Source: Streptomyces roseirectus
GTDB lineage: Bacteria > Actinomycetota > Actinomycetes > Streptomycetales > Streptomycetaceae
Length of the DNA: 64,000 nucleotides
Direction: 5' to 3'
Assembly: GCF_014489635.1 (NCBI RefSeq)
Contig: NZ_CP060828.1
Location: 3,262,001-3,326,000 of the forward strand
A program made the translations under genes and the position numbers. The notes beneath the pieces are model-generated. The model was not told the origin of the DNA. It did not search any database and saw nothing but the letters and a program-made list of their open reading frames with translations. Position 1 is the stretch's first letter; every line of letters starts with the position of its first letter. Positions 25,590-33,820 of the stretch are shown here, in pieces.

Positions 25590-27092
25590 ATGGCGCGATT
25601 CGTACGGTGGGCCGCGTGGGGAGCGGTCGTGGCGCTGGTGGTGGCGGGGTGCTCTTCGGGGTCGTCGAAGGGCGGTTCGGACGGCGGCGGGAAGGCCGCC
25701 GGGCAGTCGCTGACGGACCAGAAGCTCGACTGGAAGCGCTGCGCGGGAGGTTCGGCGCCGGGGGCCGTGTGGCAGTGCGCGACGATGAAGGCGCCGCTGG
25801 ACTGGTCGAAGCCCGAGGGGCGGACGATCGATGTGGGGCTCGTGCGCGCCAGATCGAGCGGGGCGGCGAGCGAGCGGATCGGGTCGCTGCTGTTCAACTT
25901 CGGCGGTCCGGGCGCCTCCGGCGTCGACACCTTGCCGTCGTTCGGCTCCACGATGGCCTCGCTGCGCGAGCGCTACGACCTGGTGAGTTTCGATCCGCGC
26001 GGGGTCGGCCGCAGCGAAGGCGTGCGCTGCCGGAGCGACCGGGAGATCGCCGCCGCCGAGACCGTGGACTCCACTCCGGACACCCCTCAGGAGGAGCGGG
26101 CGTACTTCCAGGACGCCGCCGGTTTCGGCCGGGGCTGCGCGAAAGCGGCCGGTGACCTGTTGTCCCACGTGTCGACGACCGACACGGCCCGCGACATGGA
26201 CCTGATGCGCCAGGTGCTGGGCGACACGAAGACGCACTACTTCGGCATCTCGTACGGCACCGAACTGGGCGGCGTCTACGCCCACCTGTTCCCGGGGAAC
26301 GTGGGGCGGCTGGTCCTGGACGCGGTGGTGGACCCGACCGCCGACGCGGTGGGCCACGCCCGCAACCAGGCGCGGGGCTTCCAACTGGCGCTCGACAACT
26401 ACCTGAGGTCGACCGGCCAGGACCCGGAGGCGGGCACCCGGAGGATCGCGGACCTGCTGGCGCGCCTGGACGCGGACGCGCTGCCGGCGTCGTCCGGCCG
26501 CAGGCTCACGCAGACGCTCGCGGTCACCGGCATCGTCACGCCGCTCTACAGCGAGTCGAGCTGGCCGAGCCTCACCCGCGCCCTGGAGGAGGCCGAGGGC
26601 GGCGACGGCTCGGGGCTGCTGGCGCTGGCCGACGCCTACAACGAGCGTGACTCCTCGGGGCGTTACGGCACGACGACGCACTCCCAGCGGGTCATATCGT
26701 GCCTGGACGACAAGCAGCGCCCGACGGCGGACGAGATCCGCGAGACGCTTCCGGAGTTCGAGCGGATCTCCCCGGTCTTCGGCCCCTACCTCGCCTGGGA
26801 CACGGCCGGCTGGTGCCACGACTGGCCCGTGTCCGGCCAGCACGACACTCCGGAGGTGAGCGCCCCGGGGGCGGCCCCGATCCTGCTGGTCGGCAACACG
26901 GGCGACCCGGCGACGCCGTACGAGGGCGCGCGCAGGATGGCCGACGAGCTGGGCAAGGGCGTCGGGGTGCTCCTCACGTGGCGGGGCGAGGGCCATGGCG
27001 CGTACGGCAGCGGCAGCGACTGCGTCGACTCGGTGGTGGACGCCTACCTGCTGGACGGCACGGTCCCGGACGACGGAAAGGTCTGCTCATGA
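25590..27092 (+). CDS. S33 alpha/beta-hydrolase lipoprotein, TAP/SlpE type (500 aa)
   Basis: This is a paralogue of the preceding gene. The signal peptide ends in the lipobox 'LVVAGC', followed by a Ser/Gly-rich tether. It has 'LFNFGGPGASG', 'DLVSFDPRGVGRS', the canonical elbow 'YFGISYGTELGG' (S221, G223), 'LVGNTGDPATPYEGA' and 'RGEGHGAYG'. Paired Cys near the C-terminus ('GSDCVDSV', 'KVCS') suggest disulfides outside the cell. It is expected to act at the cell surface in peptide or propeptide trimming. It ends at a very strong bidirectional terminator shared with moeZ. Confidence 0.94.
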   Translation: MARFVRWAAWGAVVALVVAGCSSGSSKGGSDGGGKAAGQSLTDQKLDWKRCAGGSAPGAVWQCATMKAPLDWSKPEGRTIDVGLVRARSSGAASERIGSLLFNFGGPGASGVDTLPSFGSTMASLRERYDLVSFDPRGVGRSEGVRCRSDREIAAAETVDSTPDTPQEERAYFQDAAGFGRGCAKAAGDLLSHVSTTDTARDMDLMRQVLGDTKTHYFGISYGTELGGVYAHLFPGNVGRLVLDAVVDPTADAVGHARNQARGFQLALDNYLRSTGQDPEAGTRRIADLLARLDADALPASSGRRLTQTLAVTGIVTPLYSESSWPSLTRALEEAEGGDGSGLLALADAYNERDSSGRYGTTTHSQRVISCLDDKQRPTADEIRETLPEFERISPVFGPYLAWDTAGWCHDWPVSGQHDTPEVSAPGAAPILLVGNTGDPATPYEGARRMADELGKGVGVLLTWRGEGHGAYGSGSDCVDSVVDAYLLDGTVPDDGKVCS

Positions 27093-27095
27093 CGG

Positions 27096-27138
27096 CGGCG
27101 GGGGCCCCGCCCACGCGTGGTGGTCGGGGCCCCCGCCG
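27096..27138. terminator. Bidirectional terminator between S33 peptidase and moeZ
   Basis: A perfect 14-bp inverted repeat CGGCGGGGGCCCCG with a 15-nt loop lies between convergent genes whose stops are 60 bp apart. Confidence 0.85.
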
Positions 27139-27151
27139 TCCGGGAGCGGTC

Positions 27152-28330
27152 TCAGTAGACCGGCTTGTCCGGTTCGATCTGGTTGACCCAGCCGATGACG
27201 CCGCCGCCGACGTGGACGGCGTCGGAGAAGCCCGCGGACTTCAGGACGGCGAGGACTTCCGCACTGCGGACACCCGTCTTGCAATGCAGGACGATCTTCT
27301 TGTCCTGGGGCAGGGACTCCAGGGCGGTGCCGAGCAGGAACTCGTTCTTCGGGATCAGCTTGGCGCCCGGGATGGAGACGATCTCGTACTCGTTCTGCTC
27401 GCGGACGTCGATGATCTCGATGTTCTCGCCGTCGTCGATCCACTCCTTGAGCTGCTTCGCGGTGATCGTCGAGCCGAGGGCGGCCTCCTGGGCCTCCTCG
27501 GAGACGACACCGCAGAACGCCTCGTAGTCGATGAGCTCGGTGACCGTCGGGTTCTCGCCGCACACCGCGCAGTTCGGGTCCTTGCGGACCTTGACCTGGC
27601 GGTACTGCATCTCCAGGGCGTCGTAGATCATCAGGCGGCCGACCAGGGGCTCACCGGTGCCGGTGAGGACCTTGATGGCCTCGGTGACCTGGATGGAGCC
27701 GATGGACGCGCACAGCACGCCCAGGACGCCGCCCTCGGCGCAGGAGGGGACCATGCCGGGGGGCGGGGGCTCCGGGTAGAGGCAGCGGTAGCAGGGGCCG
27801 TGCTCGGACCAGAAGACCGACGCCTGGCCGTCGAAGCGGTAGATGGAGCCCCACACGTACGGCTTGTTGAGCAGCACGCACGCGTCGTTGACCAGGTAGC
27901 GGGTCGCGAAGTTGTCGGTGCCGTCGACGATCAGGTCGTACTGGCTGAAGATGTCCATCACGTTCTCGGCTTCGAGCCGTTCCTCGTGCAGGATCACGTT
28001 CACGTACGGGTTGATGCCGAGGACGGAGTCGCGCGCGGACTCGGCCTTGGAGCGGCCGATGTCGGCCTGGCTGTGGATGATCTGCCGCTGGAGGTTGGAC
28101 TCGTCGACCTCGTCGAACTCCACGATGCCCAGGGTACCGACGCCGGCCGCGGCCAGGTACATCAGCGCCGGCGAGCCCAGGCCGCCGGCGCCGACACAGA
28201 GCACCTTCGCGTTCTTCAGCCGCTTCTGCCCGGCCATGCCCACGTCGGGGATGATCAGGTGGCGGGAGTACCTGCGGACCTCGTCTACGGTGAGCTCGGC
28301 AGCCGGCTCGACCAGGGGTGGCAGCGACAC
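27152..28330 (-). CDS. moeZ: Adenylyltransferase/sulfurtransferase MoeZ
   Basis: The 392-aa protein has an E1-like adenylation domain ('VGAGGLGSPALMYLAAAGVG', 'DEVDESNLQRQIIH', 'DGTDNFATRYLVND', zinc cysteines 'CYRC' and 'CAVCG') followed by a rhodanese domain whose catalytic loop is 'HCKTGVRS'. MoeZ activates C-terminal Gly-Gly sulfur carrier proteins and turns them into thiocarboxylates for molybdopterin, cysteine and thio-containing natural products. The GTG start follows GGAG by five bases. It stands at the junction between core genes and the exopolysaccharide-type operon. Confidence 0.96.
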   Translation of the reverse strand: MSLPPLVEPAAELTVDEVRRYSRHLIIPDVGMAGQKRLKNAKVLCVGAGGLGSPALMYLAAAGVGTLGIVEFDEVDESNLQRQIIHSQADIGRSKAESARDSVLGINPYVNVILHEERLEAENVMDIFSQYDLIVDGTDNFATRYLVNDACVLLNKPYVWGSIYRFDGQASVFWSEHGPCYRCLYPEPPPPGMVPSCAEGGVLGVLCASIGSIQVTEAIKVLTGTGEPLVGRLMIYDALEMQYRQVKVRKDPNCAVCGENPTVTELIDYEAFCGVVSEEAQEAALGSTITAKQLKEWIDDGENIEIIDVREQNEYEIVSIPGAKLIPKNEFLLGTALESLPQDKKIVLHCKTGVRSAEVLAVLKSAGFSDAVHVGGGVIGWVNQIEPDKPVY

Positions 28331-28393
28331 GGGGACTCCGTTGGTCGGTCAATCACTACAGTTGTTCTCCCTGTAACACTGCCACGCACTTCT

Positions 28394-29128
28394 TCATTCC
28401 GAGACACCCGTTCCGATCCGCGAGACGATCTCGTCCCAGTAGCCGGGCAGGGTCGCCCAGGGGTCGTCCAGGCCCCCGCGCGCGGAACGGTCGGTGAACC
28501 AGATGGTCGCCGCGCCCTGCCAGCGGGCGATGCGCAGGGCCTCCTCCAGGTGCGTGCGGGGCACTCCGTGCACGAAGTGGCAGAAGCGCTCCGCGGGATG
28601 CTCCGCCGTCCACTCCGCCACCTGCGACCAGCGGTAGTCGCTCCAGGAGCCGCGGAAGGTCACCAACTGGTCGCCGTGTTCGGCGTATCCGGGGTGCGGG
28701 TGGGTGCCGTGGCCGAGGACCAGGTGGGCGTCGTCGGCGAACTCCCGCAGGGCGTCGGCCGTGCGCCCCGTGGCGGCGAGTCCGGCGCGTTCGGCGGGGC
28801 AGCGGTCCAGGAGGAAGCCGTCGACCCGGTACCAGCTCGCGTAGCGGCCCGCGTCGTCCAGGAGTTCGCCCCGCGCGCGTGCGCCGTGCGCGGCGTCGAG
28901 CCGGCCCAGGACGCGTACGCCCGCGTTGCGCAGCCGTCCGGCGGCCTCCAGACAGTGCGGGTCGGGGCGGACACCGGGGCCGTCGGAGACGTCCAGGACG
29001 GCCCAGTGCAACGGCGTGCCCGGGCGGGCGAGTTCGCCCCACTCGCCCGGGGCCAGCAGCGGGTGCGCGAACCCGGGGACGCCGAAGCCGGTGCGTACCC
29101 CGGTGCTCGCCCCGGTCACATGCGGCAC
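28394..29128 (-). CDS. Spherulin-4-type putative glycoside hydrolase (244 aa)
   Basis: The sequence 'GFGVPGFAHPLLAPGEWGEL', 'LHWAVLDVSDGPGVRPDPH', 'LGRLDAAHGARARGELLDD' and 'YRVDGFLLDRCP' is that of the spherulation-specific family 4 fold, a TIM-barrel related to galactosaminidase domains such as the hydrolase part of PelA. There is no signal peptide, so in this form it is intracellular, which is unusual for such enzymes. The GTG start follows GGAGG and overlaps the epimerase stop by 13 bp, making it the last gene of a fully overlapping operon. An exopolysaccharide-trimming or quality-control role is inferred. Confidence 0.82.
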   Translation of the reverse strand: MPHVTGASTGVRTGFGVPGFAHPLLAPGEWGELARPGTPLHWAVLDVSDGPGVRPDPHCLEAAGRLRNAGVRVLGRLDAAHGARARGELLDDAGRYASWYRVDGFLLDRCPAERAGLAATGRTADALREFADDAHLVLGHGTHPHPGYAEHGDQLVTFRGSWSDYRWSQVAEWTAEHPAERFCHFVHGVPRTHLEEALRIARWQGAATIWFTDRSARGGLDDPWATLPGYWDEIVSRIGTGVSE

Positions 29129-30075
29129 GCCGCCTCCATCCAGATGTCCGCCAGGGACTCCTCCAGGTTGATCCGGGGCCGCCAGCCGAGCCGGTCGCGC
29201 GCGGTGCGCACGTCGGCCTGCTGCCAGCTCCCGCAGCCGTCCGGGTACGGGTACGCGACGGGCGCCGCGTGGTCGTGCTCGTGCCGGGGGTGGCCGATGG
29301 CCGCCCGCATCGGCCCCGGGGGGACGTCGAGTTCGTGCAGCGCGCCCGCGTACCCGGCCACGCGCGCGAGGGTCGCGGCGGCGTCCCGCAGGCGCACCGC
29401 GCGGCCCGAGCCGATGTTGATGACGCCCTGGGCGGCCGACAGCGCGGCGGCGTGCACCGCGCGGGCGACGTCCCGGACGTCGACGAAGTCGCGCTGCGCG
29501 CCGAGCCCCGCGAGCTTCAGCTCGCCGTCGCCGGCCTGCATCGCGCGGCGCATGGCCTCCGCGAGGCGGCCCAGCGGGCTGCCCGCCGGGGTGCCGGGGC
29601 CGGCCGGGGAGAACACCCGCAGCACGACCGCGTCCAGGCCGGAGCCGAGGACGAGTTCCGTCGCGGCGAGCTTGCTGACGCCGTACGGGCCGCCGGGGCG
29701 CGGGACGGCGTCCTCGGCCGTCGAGGAGCCCGGCTGGCTCGGGCCGTACTCGGCGCCGCAGCCGATCTGCACCAGGCGCGCGCCGCAGCCGCTGCGCCGC
29801 AGCGCCTCGCAGACCGTGGCGACGGCGACCGTGTTGTGCCGGATCAGGTCCTTCGCGCCGCCGCGCGTGGCGCCGGCGCAGTTGATGACGACCTGCGGGT
29901 GGACCGCGTCCAGGAAGCGCGTCAGCGCCCCCGGGCTGCCGGTCGCGAGGTCGAACCGGACGTCGGCGTCGTCGCCCCGCCCGAGCGCGGTGAGCTGGGC
30001 CGCCGGGTCGGCGAGCAGGCGGTCGGCGACGAACCGGCCGAGGTATCCGTTGGCTCCGATCAGCAGAACCCTCAT
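29116..30075 (-). CDS. NAD(P)-dependent sugar epimerase/dehydratase (extended SDR)
   Basis: The 319-aa protein has a Rossmann motif 'LLIGANGYLGRF' and the catalytic Y-x3-K in 'GGPYGVSKLAATE', with the usual 'VVINCAGATRGG' strand. It should interconvert or modify a nucleotide sugar. The ATG start overlaps the stop of an upstream 20-codon ORF (ATGA) and is preceded by a GGGGGGCGGCG run. Longer in-frame extension to 30357 has no family similarity and crosses two other small ORFs. In the operon it would feed the GT4 glycosyltransferase. Exact substrate cannot be read from sequence. Confidence 0.9.
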   Translation of the reverse strand: MRVLLIGANGYLGRFVADRLLADPAAQLTALGRGDDADVRFDLATGSPGALTRFLDAVHPQVVINCAGATRGGAKDLIRHNTVAVATVCEALRRSGCGARLVQIGCGAEYGPSQPGSSTAEDAVPRPGGPYGVSKLAATELVLGSGLDAVVLRVFSPAGPGTPAGSPLGRLAEAMRRAMQAGDGELKLAGLGAQRDFVDVRDVARAVHAAALSAAQGVINIGSGRAVRLRDAAATLARVAGYAGALHELDVPPGPMRAAIGHPRHEHDHAAPVAYPYPDGCGSWQQADVRTARDRLGWRPRINLEESLADIWMEAACRM

Positions 30076-30134
30076 CGCGCCGCCCCCCGCATGTGAAGGG
30101 CGCCGCGGGTCGCTCCGGGTCGAGGCGTGGTCAT
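30072..30134 (-). CDS. 20-codon mini-ORF coupled to the epimerase gene
   Basis: An ATG with a strong AAGGAG seven bases upstream opens a 20-codon frame starting 'MTTPRPGATRGALHM'. Its ATG overlaps the stop of the preceding 128-codon ORF (ATGA) and its own TGA overlaps the ATG of the epimerase (ATGA). It is too short for a domain. The likeliest role is as a translational coupler or leader for the epimerase, though a bioactive peptide cannot be excluded. Confidence 0.5.
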   Translation of the reverse strand: MTTPRPGATRGALHMRGAAR

Positions 30135-30517
30135 CTGGTCTCTCCTTCAGGGGTGGTGCGGTTGCCCGCGACGGGGTGCTGCGACGCGCTCGCCGCGCGC
30201 GTGGGGGACGGCCGGCGGGGGCCGTACGCGAGGGCGGCGCGCCGCCCGGCCGCCAGGACACGGCCGACACCGGCGCGGCCGTACGAGGGGCTGGGGTGCC
30301 CGTGCGGAGGGCGGGGAAGTGTCTTCCGCCCGGTGGCGCGGACGGGGCCGTGCGCAACGCCGGGGCGGGGTGCGGCCGGCAGCGCGGGGCGCGCGTACGG
30401 CCGACGGGTCGGTGCGGGTGCGCGGTCCGCGCGGGCGGGTGCCGGGGCTCCGCCGGGGATCGCCGCGCGGCACGCGTGCGTGCGGGTGGCCGGTGTGTTC
30501 GGGCGGGCGCTCAGCAC
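30131..30517 (-). CDS. Arg/Pro/His/Ala-rich hypothetical protein (128 aa)
   Basis: A GTG with AGAGGA six bases upstream overlaps the stop of the membrane-protein gene (GTGCTGA). The frame runs 128 codons and ends overlapping the next ATG. Third-position G+C is about 90%, but positions 1 and 2 are also very GC-rich, so codon bias does not prove coding. Composition is extreme: Arg, Pro, Ala and His dominate, with almost no acidic residues and no predicted fold. The evidence for translation is the good ribosome site and the overlap at both ends. It may be a basic disordered protein or a decayed gene kept for coupling. Confidence 0.5.
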   Translation of the reverse strand: MLSARPNTPATRTHACRAAIPGGAPAPARADRAPAPTRRPYARPALPAAPRPGVAHGPVRATGRKTLPRPPHGHPSPSYGRAGVGRVLAAGRRAALAYGPRRPSPTRAASASQHPVAGNRTTPEGETR

Positions 30518-31791
30518 CGGTGGTCCTCTCGCGCGTGGGCCGACGCTTTGGTGAGGGTCCGGGCCGCGTGGGCGAGGAGGGTGAGGGCGGCGGCGCCCGC
30601 GGCGAGGGCGGGGAGCGCGGCGGGGCCCCAGGCGCTCACCAGGGCGTCGGCCGGGGCGGACAGGGCACCGCAGCCGGGGAGGCGGCCCGCGAGGACGGTG
30701 GCCGGGGCGAGGGCTTCGACGGCGGCTGCGGCGGACAGGACGACCGCGGGGGCGTGGGTGAAGCCGTGGACGGTGAGGAGGCGGGCGAGGAACAGCAGCA
30801 GGCCGAGAGGGAGCACGCGTGCGTACGCGGCGGGTTCGCCCAGGACCACGCCGCACAGCGCCGTCAGGCCCGCGAGCGCGGCGGTGAACAGCGCGACCGT
30901 GCCCAGGAGGAGTGGCCGGACGGCCCGGGCGAACTCCGCCAGCCCCCGGCTGACGTGCAGCCTGCGGCCCGCGTGGACGGCGAGGAGGTGCGCGCAGACC
31001 GCGGCGGGCGCGCAGGCGAGGGCCAGGGTCAGCAAGGGCGCGGCGGTGAGCGGCCAGGGGGCGTCCGGCGTGAGGCCGGGCGGTCTGTCGGGGCCTCCGG
31101 CGACGGCGCCCGCGAGGAGTCCGTCGCCGACGGCGGCGTACAGCAGGAGCCAGCAGGTCGCCGAGACGGCGCGGTGCGGGACCGGGCGGGGCCGGCGCAG
31201 CGGGCTCAGCGGGCCGTGGCGCAGGACGGCGCGCACCGCGACGGCGACGGCGAGGACGCCCGCGCCGAGGACGGCCTGCCGTCCGGTGCCGTGGGTGAGG
31301 CGCAGCCCGGCGACCGTCGCGGCGCACAGGGCGCCGGGGAGGAGGCTCAGCAGCACCCACGCCGGGCGGACGGAGGAGGCCGGGCGCTCGGCAGGCGCCT
31401 GCCCCGGCGTCGCCTCCTGCCTCGGTACACGCGCGTACATCTCCTCAGCGAGCGAGAAGACGTCCCGGTGGCGGTACTGCGCGGCGGCCCGGTCGGTGAG
31501 CCCGTGGGCCTCCAGACCGGCCGCGATCTCCAGGGGGTCCACGGCCCGTTCGCACAGTTCGCGGTGGCGGTGCATCAGGGCCTTCACCGGGTCGACGCCA
31601 CCGCGCCGGGGCCCTGTGACGGCGTCCTGGGACTCCGCACGCTCCGTACGGGCCGCACGATCCGTGCCGTCGGCGTGTTCCGTGCCGTCGGTGTGCTCCG
31701 CCGCGGCCGTACCCGGCCGTGTGATCCACTCAGGCGGCACCCACTCCCCCGCCGGCGCACCGGGTCGGTCGAGCCCTTCCAGCCCGCTCAC
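30511..31791 (-). CDS. Polytopic membrane protein of the glycosyltransferase operon (426 aa)
   Basis: Residues 1-140 are cytosolic, with an Asp/Thr/Glu-rich stretch ('HTDGTEHADGTDRAA') and a helical part ('HRELCERAVDPLEIAAGLEA', 'HRDVFSLAEEMYARV'). About eight hydrophobic helices follow (near 143-163, 172-190, 209-231, 247-270, 293-319, 326-342, 345-370, 386-410). GTG start overlaps the glycosyltransferase stop as GTGA. It is not recognisably PelG, but it sits where a transporter or polymer-export partner would be expected. I propose export or assembly of the glycan; family unknown to me. Confidence 0.8.
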   Translation of the reverse strand: MSGLEGLDRPGAPAGEWVPPEWITRPGTAAAEHTDGTEHADGTDRAARTERAESQDAVTGPRRGGVDPVKALMHRHRELCERAVDPLEIAAGLEAHGLTDRAAAQYRHRDVFSLAEEMYARVPRQEATPGQAPAERPASSVRPAWVLLSLLPGALCAATVAGLRLTHGTGRQAVLGAGVLAVAVAVRAVLRHGPLSPLRRPRPVPHRAVSATCWLLLYAAVGDGLLAGAVAGGPDRPPGLTPDAPWPLTAAPLLTLALACAPAAVCAHLLAVHAGRRLHVSRGLAEFARAVRPLLLGTVALFTAALAGLTALCGVVLGEPAAYARVLPLGLLLFLARLLTVHGFTHAPAVVLSAAAAVEALAPATVLAGRLPGCGALSAPADALVSAWGPAALPALAAGAAALTLLAHAARTLTKASAHAREDHRC

Positions 31792-33563
31792 CGGGCCACC
31801 TCCGCCACCGGAACCGAAGGCGCGCCCGCGCCTACCCCGACGGGCACCGAGTCGGCAGCCCATCCCGGCACCCGGCGCCCCGTCCACCGCCCCGCCAGAT
31901 GCGCCTCGGCGGGCATCCCGAACGGCAGCGGCTCGCCCTCCTCGTCGACCAGGACGCGCCGGACGGGACACCGCGAGACGACGTCCAGGTAGATCGCGTC
32001 GAAGGAGGCGATGTTCTGTTCGGCCGTGAACAGTTCCAGCGCACGGGCGCGCGCCGCCGCTCCGAGGCGTGCACGGCGCTCGGGGTCGCGCAGGAGCGCG
32101 ACGCACGCCTCGGCGAGCGCCCTCGGGTTGCGCGGCGGCACGACGAGCCCGGTGCCGCCTATCGCCTCGACGACGGCGCCGACGTCGGTGGAGACGGTGG
32201 CGCGTCCGCAGAGCATGGCCTCGACGAGCCCGTCGGGAAACCCTTCGACGACGCTGGACAGGACGACGACCGCGCCTGCCGCGTACGCGTCGGCGGCGCC
32301 CGGGAGTTCGGGTCCGCCCAGTTCCTCGAAGGAGACCGGGTTGTCGCCGACGGCATAGGAGCCGGGGGCCTCGTCGGGGAAGAGCTGGGCGGCGAGCGCG
32401 CGGCAGTGGCCGAGGTAGGCCGCGCCCTCGGCGTCGGCGGGCGCGCCGACGACGCGCAGCCGGGTGCCGGGCTCCTGCCGGCGGACCTCGGCGAAGGCGT
32501 GCAGGAGGGCGACGAGGTCCTTGGCGGGCTCGATCCGGCCGACCCAGACGAGCGTGCGCGGATCGGCGCGGTCGGGGCCCTCGCCGACCTCGGCGAAGGG
32601 GGCGGCGTCCAGGCCGGGGTGGACGGTGCGCAGCTTGGCCGGCGCGGCGCCGCACCGCTCCTGCCAGCGGCGCGCGTGCGCGTTGCCGGGCGTGATCCGG
32701 GCGGCCCGCCGGTACACCTCGGTGGCCAGCCGCCCGTGGAAGGCCGCCAGGAGGGCGCGTACGGGCGTCGCGGCCCCACCCCCGCCGGCCCCACCCCCGC
32801 CAGGCACAGCCCCGCCCGGCACGCCGGCCTCGCTGTCCCCGGCGCCCTGACCGGCGCTCCCGGCCCCGCCCGCGCTCCCCGAGCTTTCGAGGTAGTGCGT
32901 ACGCAGCCGCACCCCGTACTCGGTGACCACGAGCGGCACCCCGAAGAAGTGCCGCGCGAGGAGCCCTGGAAGGGCCGCAGGGCCCCCGGAGGTGGCGTGG
33001 CACAGGTCCACCGCGCCGAGCGCGTGCTCCTCGTACCAGGGCAGCGACAGGGGGCGCAGGGCGCGCTCCAGGTGGTCCGCGACGGCGAGCAGTTCGGGGA
33101 CGCGCGCCTCGCGCGCCTCCGGCCGGGCTCCCGGCGCGCGACAGGCGCGTTCCAGGGCGCGCACGGCCCGCTCCGAGCGGAGCGCGCCGGCCAGTCCGCC
33201 GTCGTCGCGGGCGAGTTCGGCGAGGGAGTACAGCGCGTTGCCGAAACGGTCCGCCTCAGTGGTGGAGGGGGTCGCCGCGCAGAGGGTGGCGACCAGGTCG
33301 CCGTACGCCTGCGTGAAGCGCCCGCGGGCGCGGCGGCCGTGGACGACGCCGTCGTCCCGCGCGGGCTCCAGGGGGGCCGTACGGACGCCCACGACCTGCG
33401 GGGGGAGCGCGGCCCAGCCGGTGTCGTGCGGGCGGCCGGAGCGGCGCAGCGCGTAGACGTCGAACTCGTGCTGCCCGAGCCCGCGCACGAGCCGGTCGCA
33501 CCAGAGTCCGGCGTCACCGCTCACGTACGGATAGCCACCCTCCGTCAGCAGTCCGATGCGCAC
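31788..33563 (-). CDS. GT4 glycosyltransferase with DUF3492, PelF-like (591 aa)
   Basis: The N-terminus 'MRIGLLTEGGYPYVSGDAGL' is characteristic of the DUF3492 region of PelF-type GT4 enzymes (E-G-x-Y-P-[YF]-V). The C-terminal half is a GT-B donor domain with 'TLVWVGRIEPAKDLVALLHA' and the E-x7-E motif at E440/E448 ('EGFPDGLVE'), then 'VVPPRNPRALAEAC'. A Gly/Ala/Ser-rich insert interrupts the middle. PelF polymerises the Pel polysaccharide from a UDP-sugar. The GTG start has GGGGG seven bases upstream; it heads the six-ORF overlapping operon. Sugar donor and product are inference. Confidence 0.9.
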   Translation of the reverse strand: MRIGLLTEGGYPYVSGDAGLWCDRLVRGLGQHEFDVYALRRSGRPHDTGWAALPPQVVGVRTAPLEPARDDGVVHGRRARGRFTQAYGDLVATLCAATPSTTEADRFGNALYSLAELARDDGGLAGALRSERAVRALERACRAPGARPEAREARVPELLAVADHLERALRPLSLPWYEEHALGAVDLCHATSGGPAALPGLLARHFFGVPLVVTEYGVRLRTHYLESSGSAGGAGSAGQGAGDSEAGVPGGAVPGGGGAGGGGAATPVRALLAAFHGRLATEVYRRAARITPGNAHARRWQERCGAAPAKLRTVHPGLDAAPFAEVGEGPDRADPRTLVWVGRIEPAKDLVALLHAFAEVRRQEPGTRLRVVGAPADAEGAAYLGHCRALAAQLFPDEAPGSYAVGDNPVSFEELGGPELPGAADAYAAGAVVVLSSVVEGFPDGLVEAMLCGRATVSTDVGAVVEAIGGTGLVVPPRNPRALAEACVALLRDPERRARLGAAARARALELFTAEQNIASFDAIYLDVVSRCPVRRVLVDEEGEPLPFGMPAEAHLAGRWTGRRVPGWAADSVPVGVGAGAPSVPVAEVAR

Positions 33564-33643
33564 GAGCGCACCCCCGATCTCCCGTTCAGGGAGCCGTCGT
33601 TGACCCGACGGCTCGCAGCGGGAAGAACGTATGCGGACAAGGC

Positions 33644-33677
33644 GGTGGTGCGGCGGACGGTTGTCCGTCGCACCACC
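33644..33677. promoter_or_regulatory. Long inverted repeat upstream of the glycosyltransferase operon
   Basis: GGTGGTGCGGCGGAC pairs with the segment 33663-33677 across a 4-nt loop (15 bp with one G-T pair). It lies about 80-115 bp upstream of the GT4 start codon. There is no T tract on the operon strand, so an operator or leader hairpin is more likely than a terminator. Confidence 0.45.
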
Positions 33678-33774
33678 AAAAGGGGTGAACGGTCGTAACT
33701 TTCCCGTGCGGGTCGCGTTCTGTCGCGCTAAGGGATCACACGGTCACCGGACGACGGGCCGAAAATCACACAAA

Positions 33775-33813
33775 AGCGCCCTGGGGCGTGCGCGTGGCAC
33801 ACCCCAGGGCGCT
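33775..33813 (-). terminator. Rho-independent terminator of the oligopeptide ABC operon
   Basis: A perfect 12-bp inverted repeat AGCGCCCTGGGG with a 15-nt loop is followed on the minus strand by TTTGTGTGATTTT. It lies 8 bp after the stop of the double-ATPase gene. Confidence 0.92.
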
Positions 33814-33820
33814 GGCCGGC

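Noticed and set aside
26699..32029. 1776-codon plus-strand ORF, and other very long antisense ORFs such as 8654-10597 and 1774-3708
   Set aside because: They run opposite to genes with clear domains, have low-complexity Arg/Gly/Ala-rich translations and no ribosome sites. They result from rare stop codons in GC-rich DNA.
28394..33563. Calling the glycan operon a true pel operon
   Set aside because: Only the GT4 and the hydrolase resemble Pel proteins. PelD, PelE and a recognisable PelG are missing, so the name would overstate the evidence.
33644..33677. Inverted repeat read as a terminator
   Set aside because: It has no T tract on the minus strand and the ABC-operon terminator already lies at 33775-33813; an operator or leader hairpin is more plausible.
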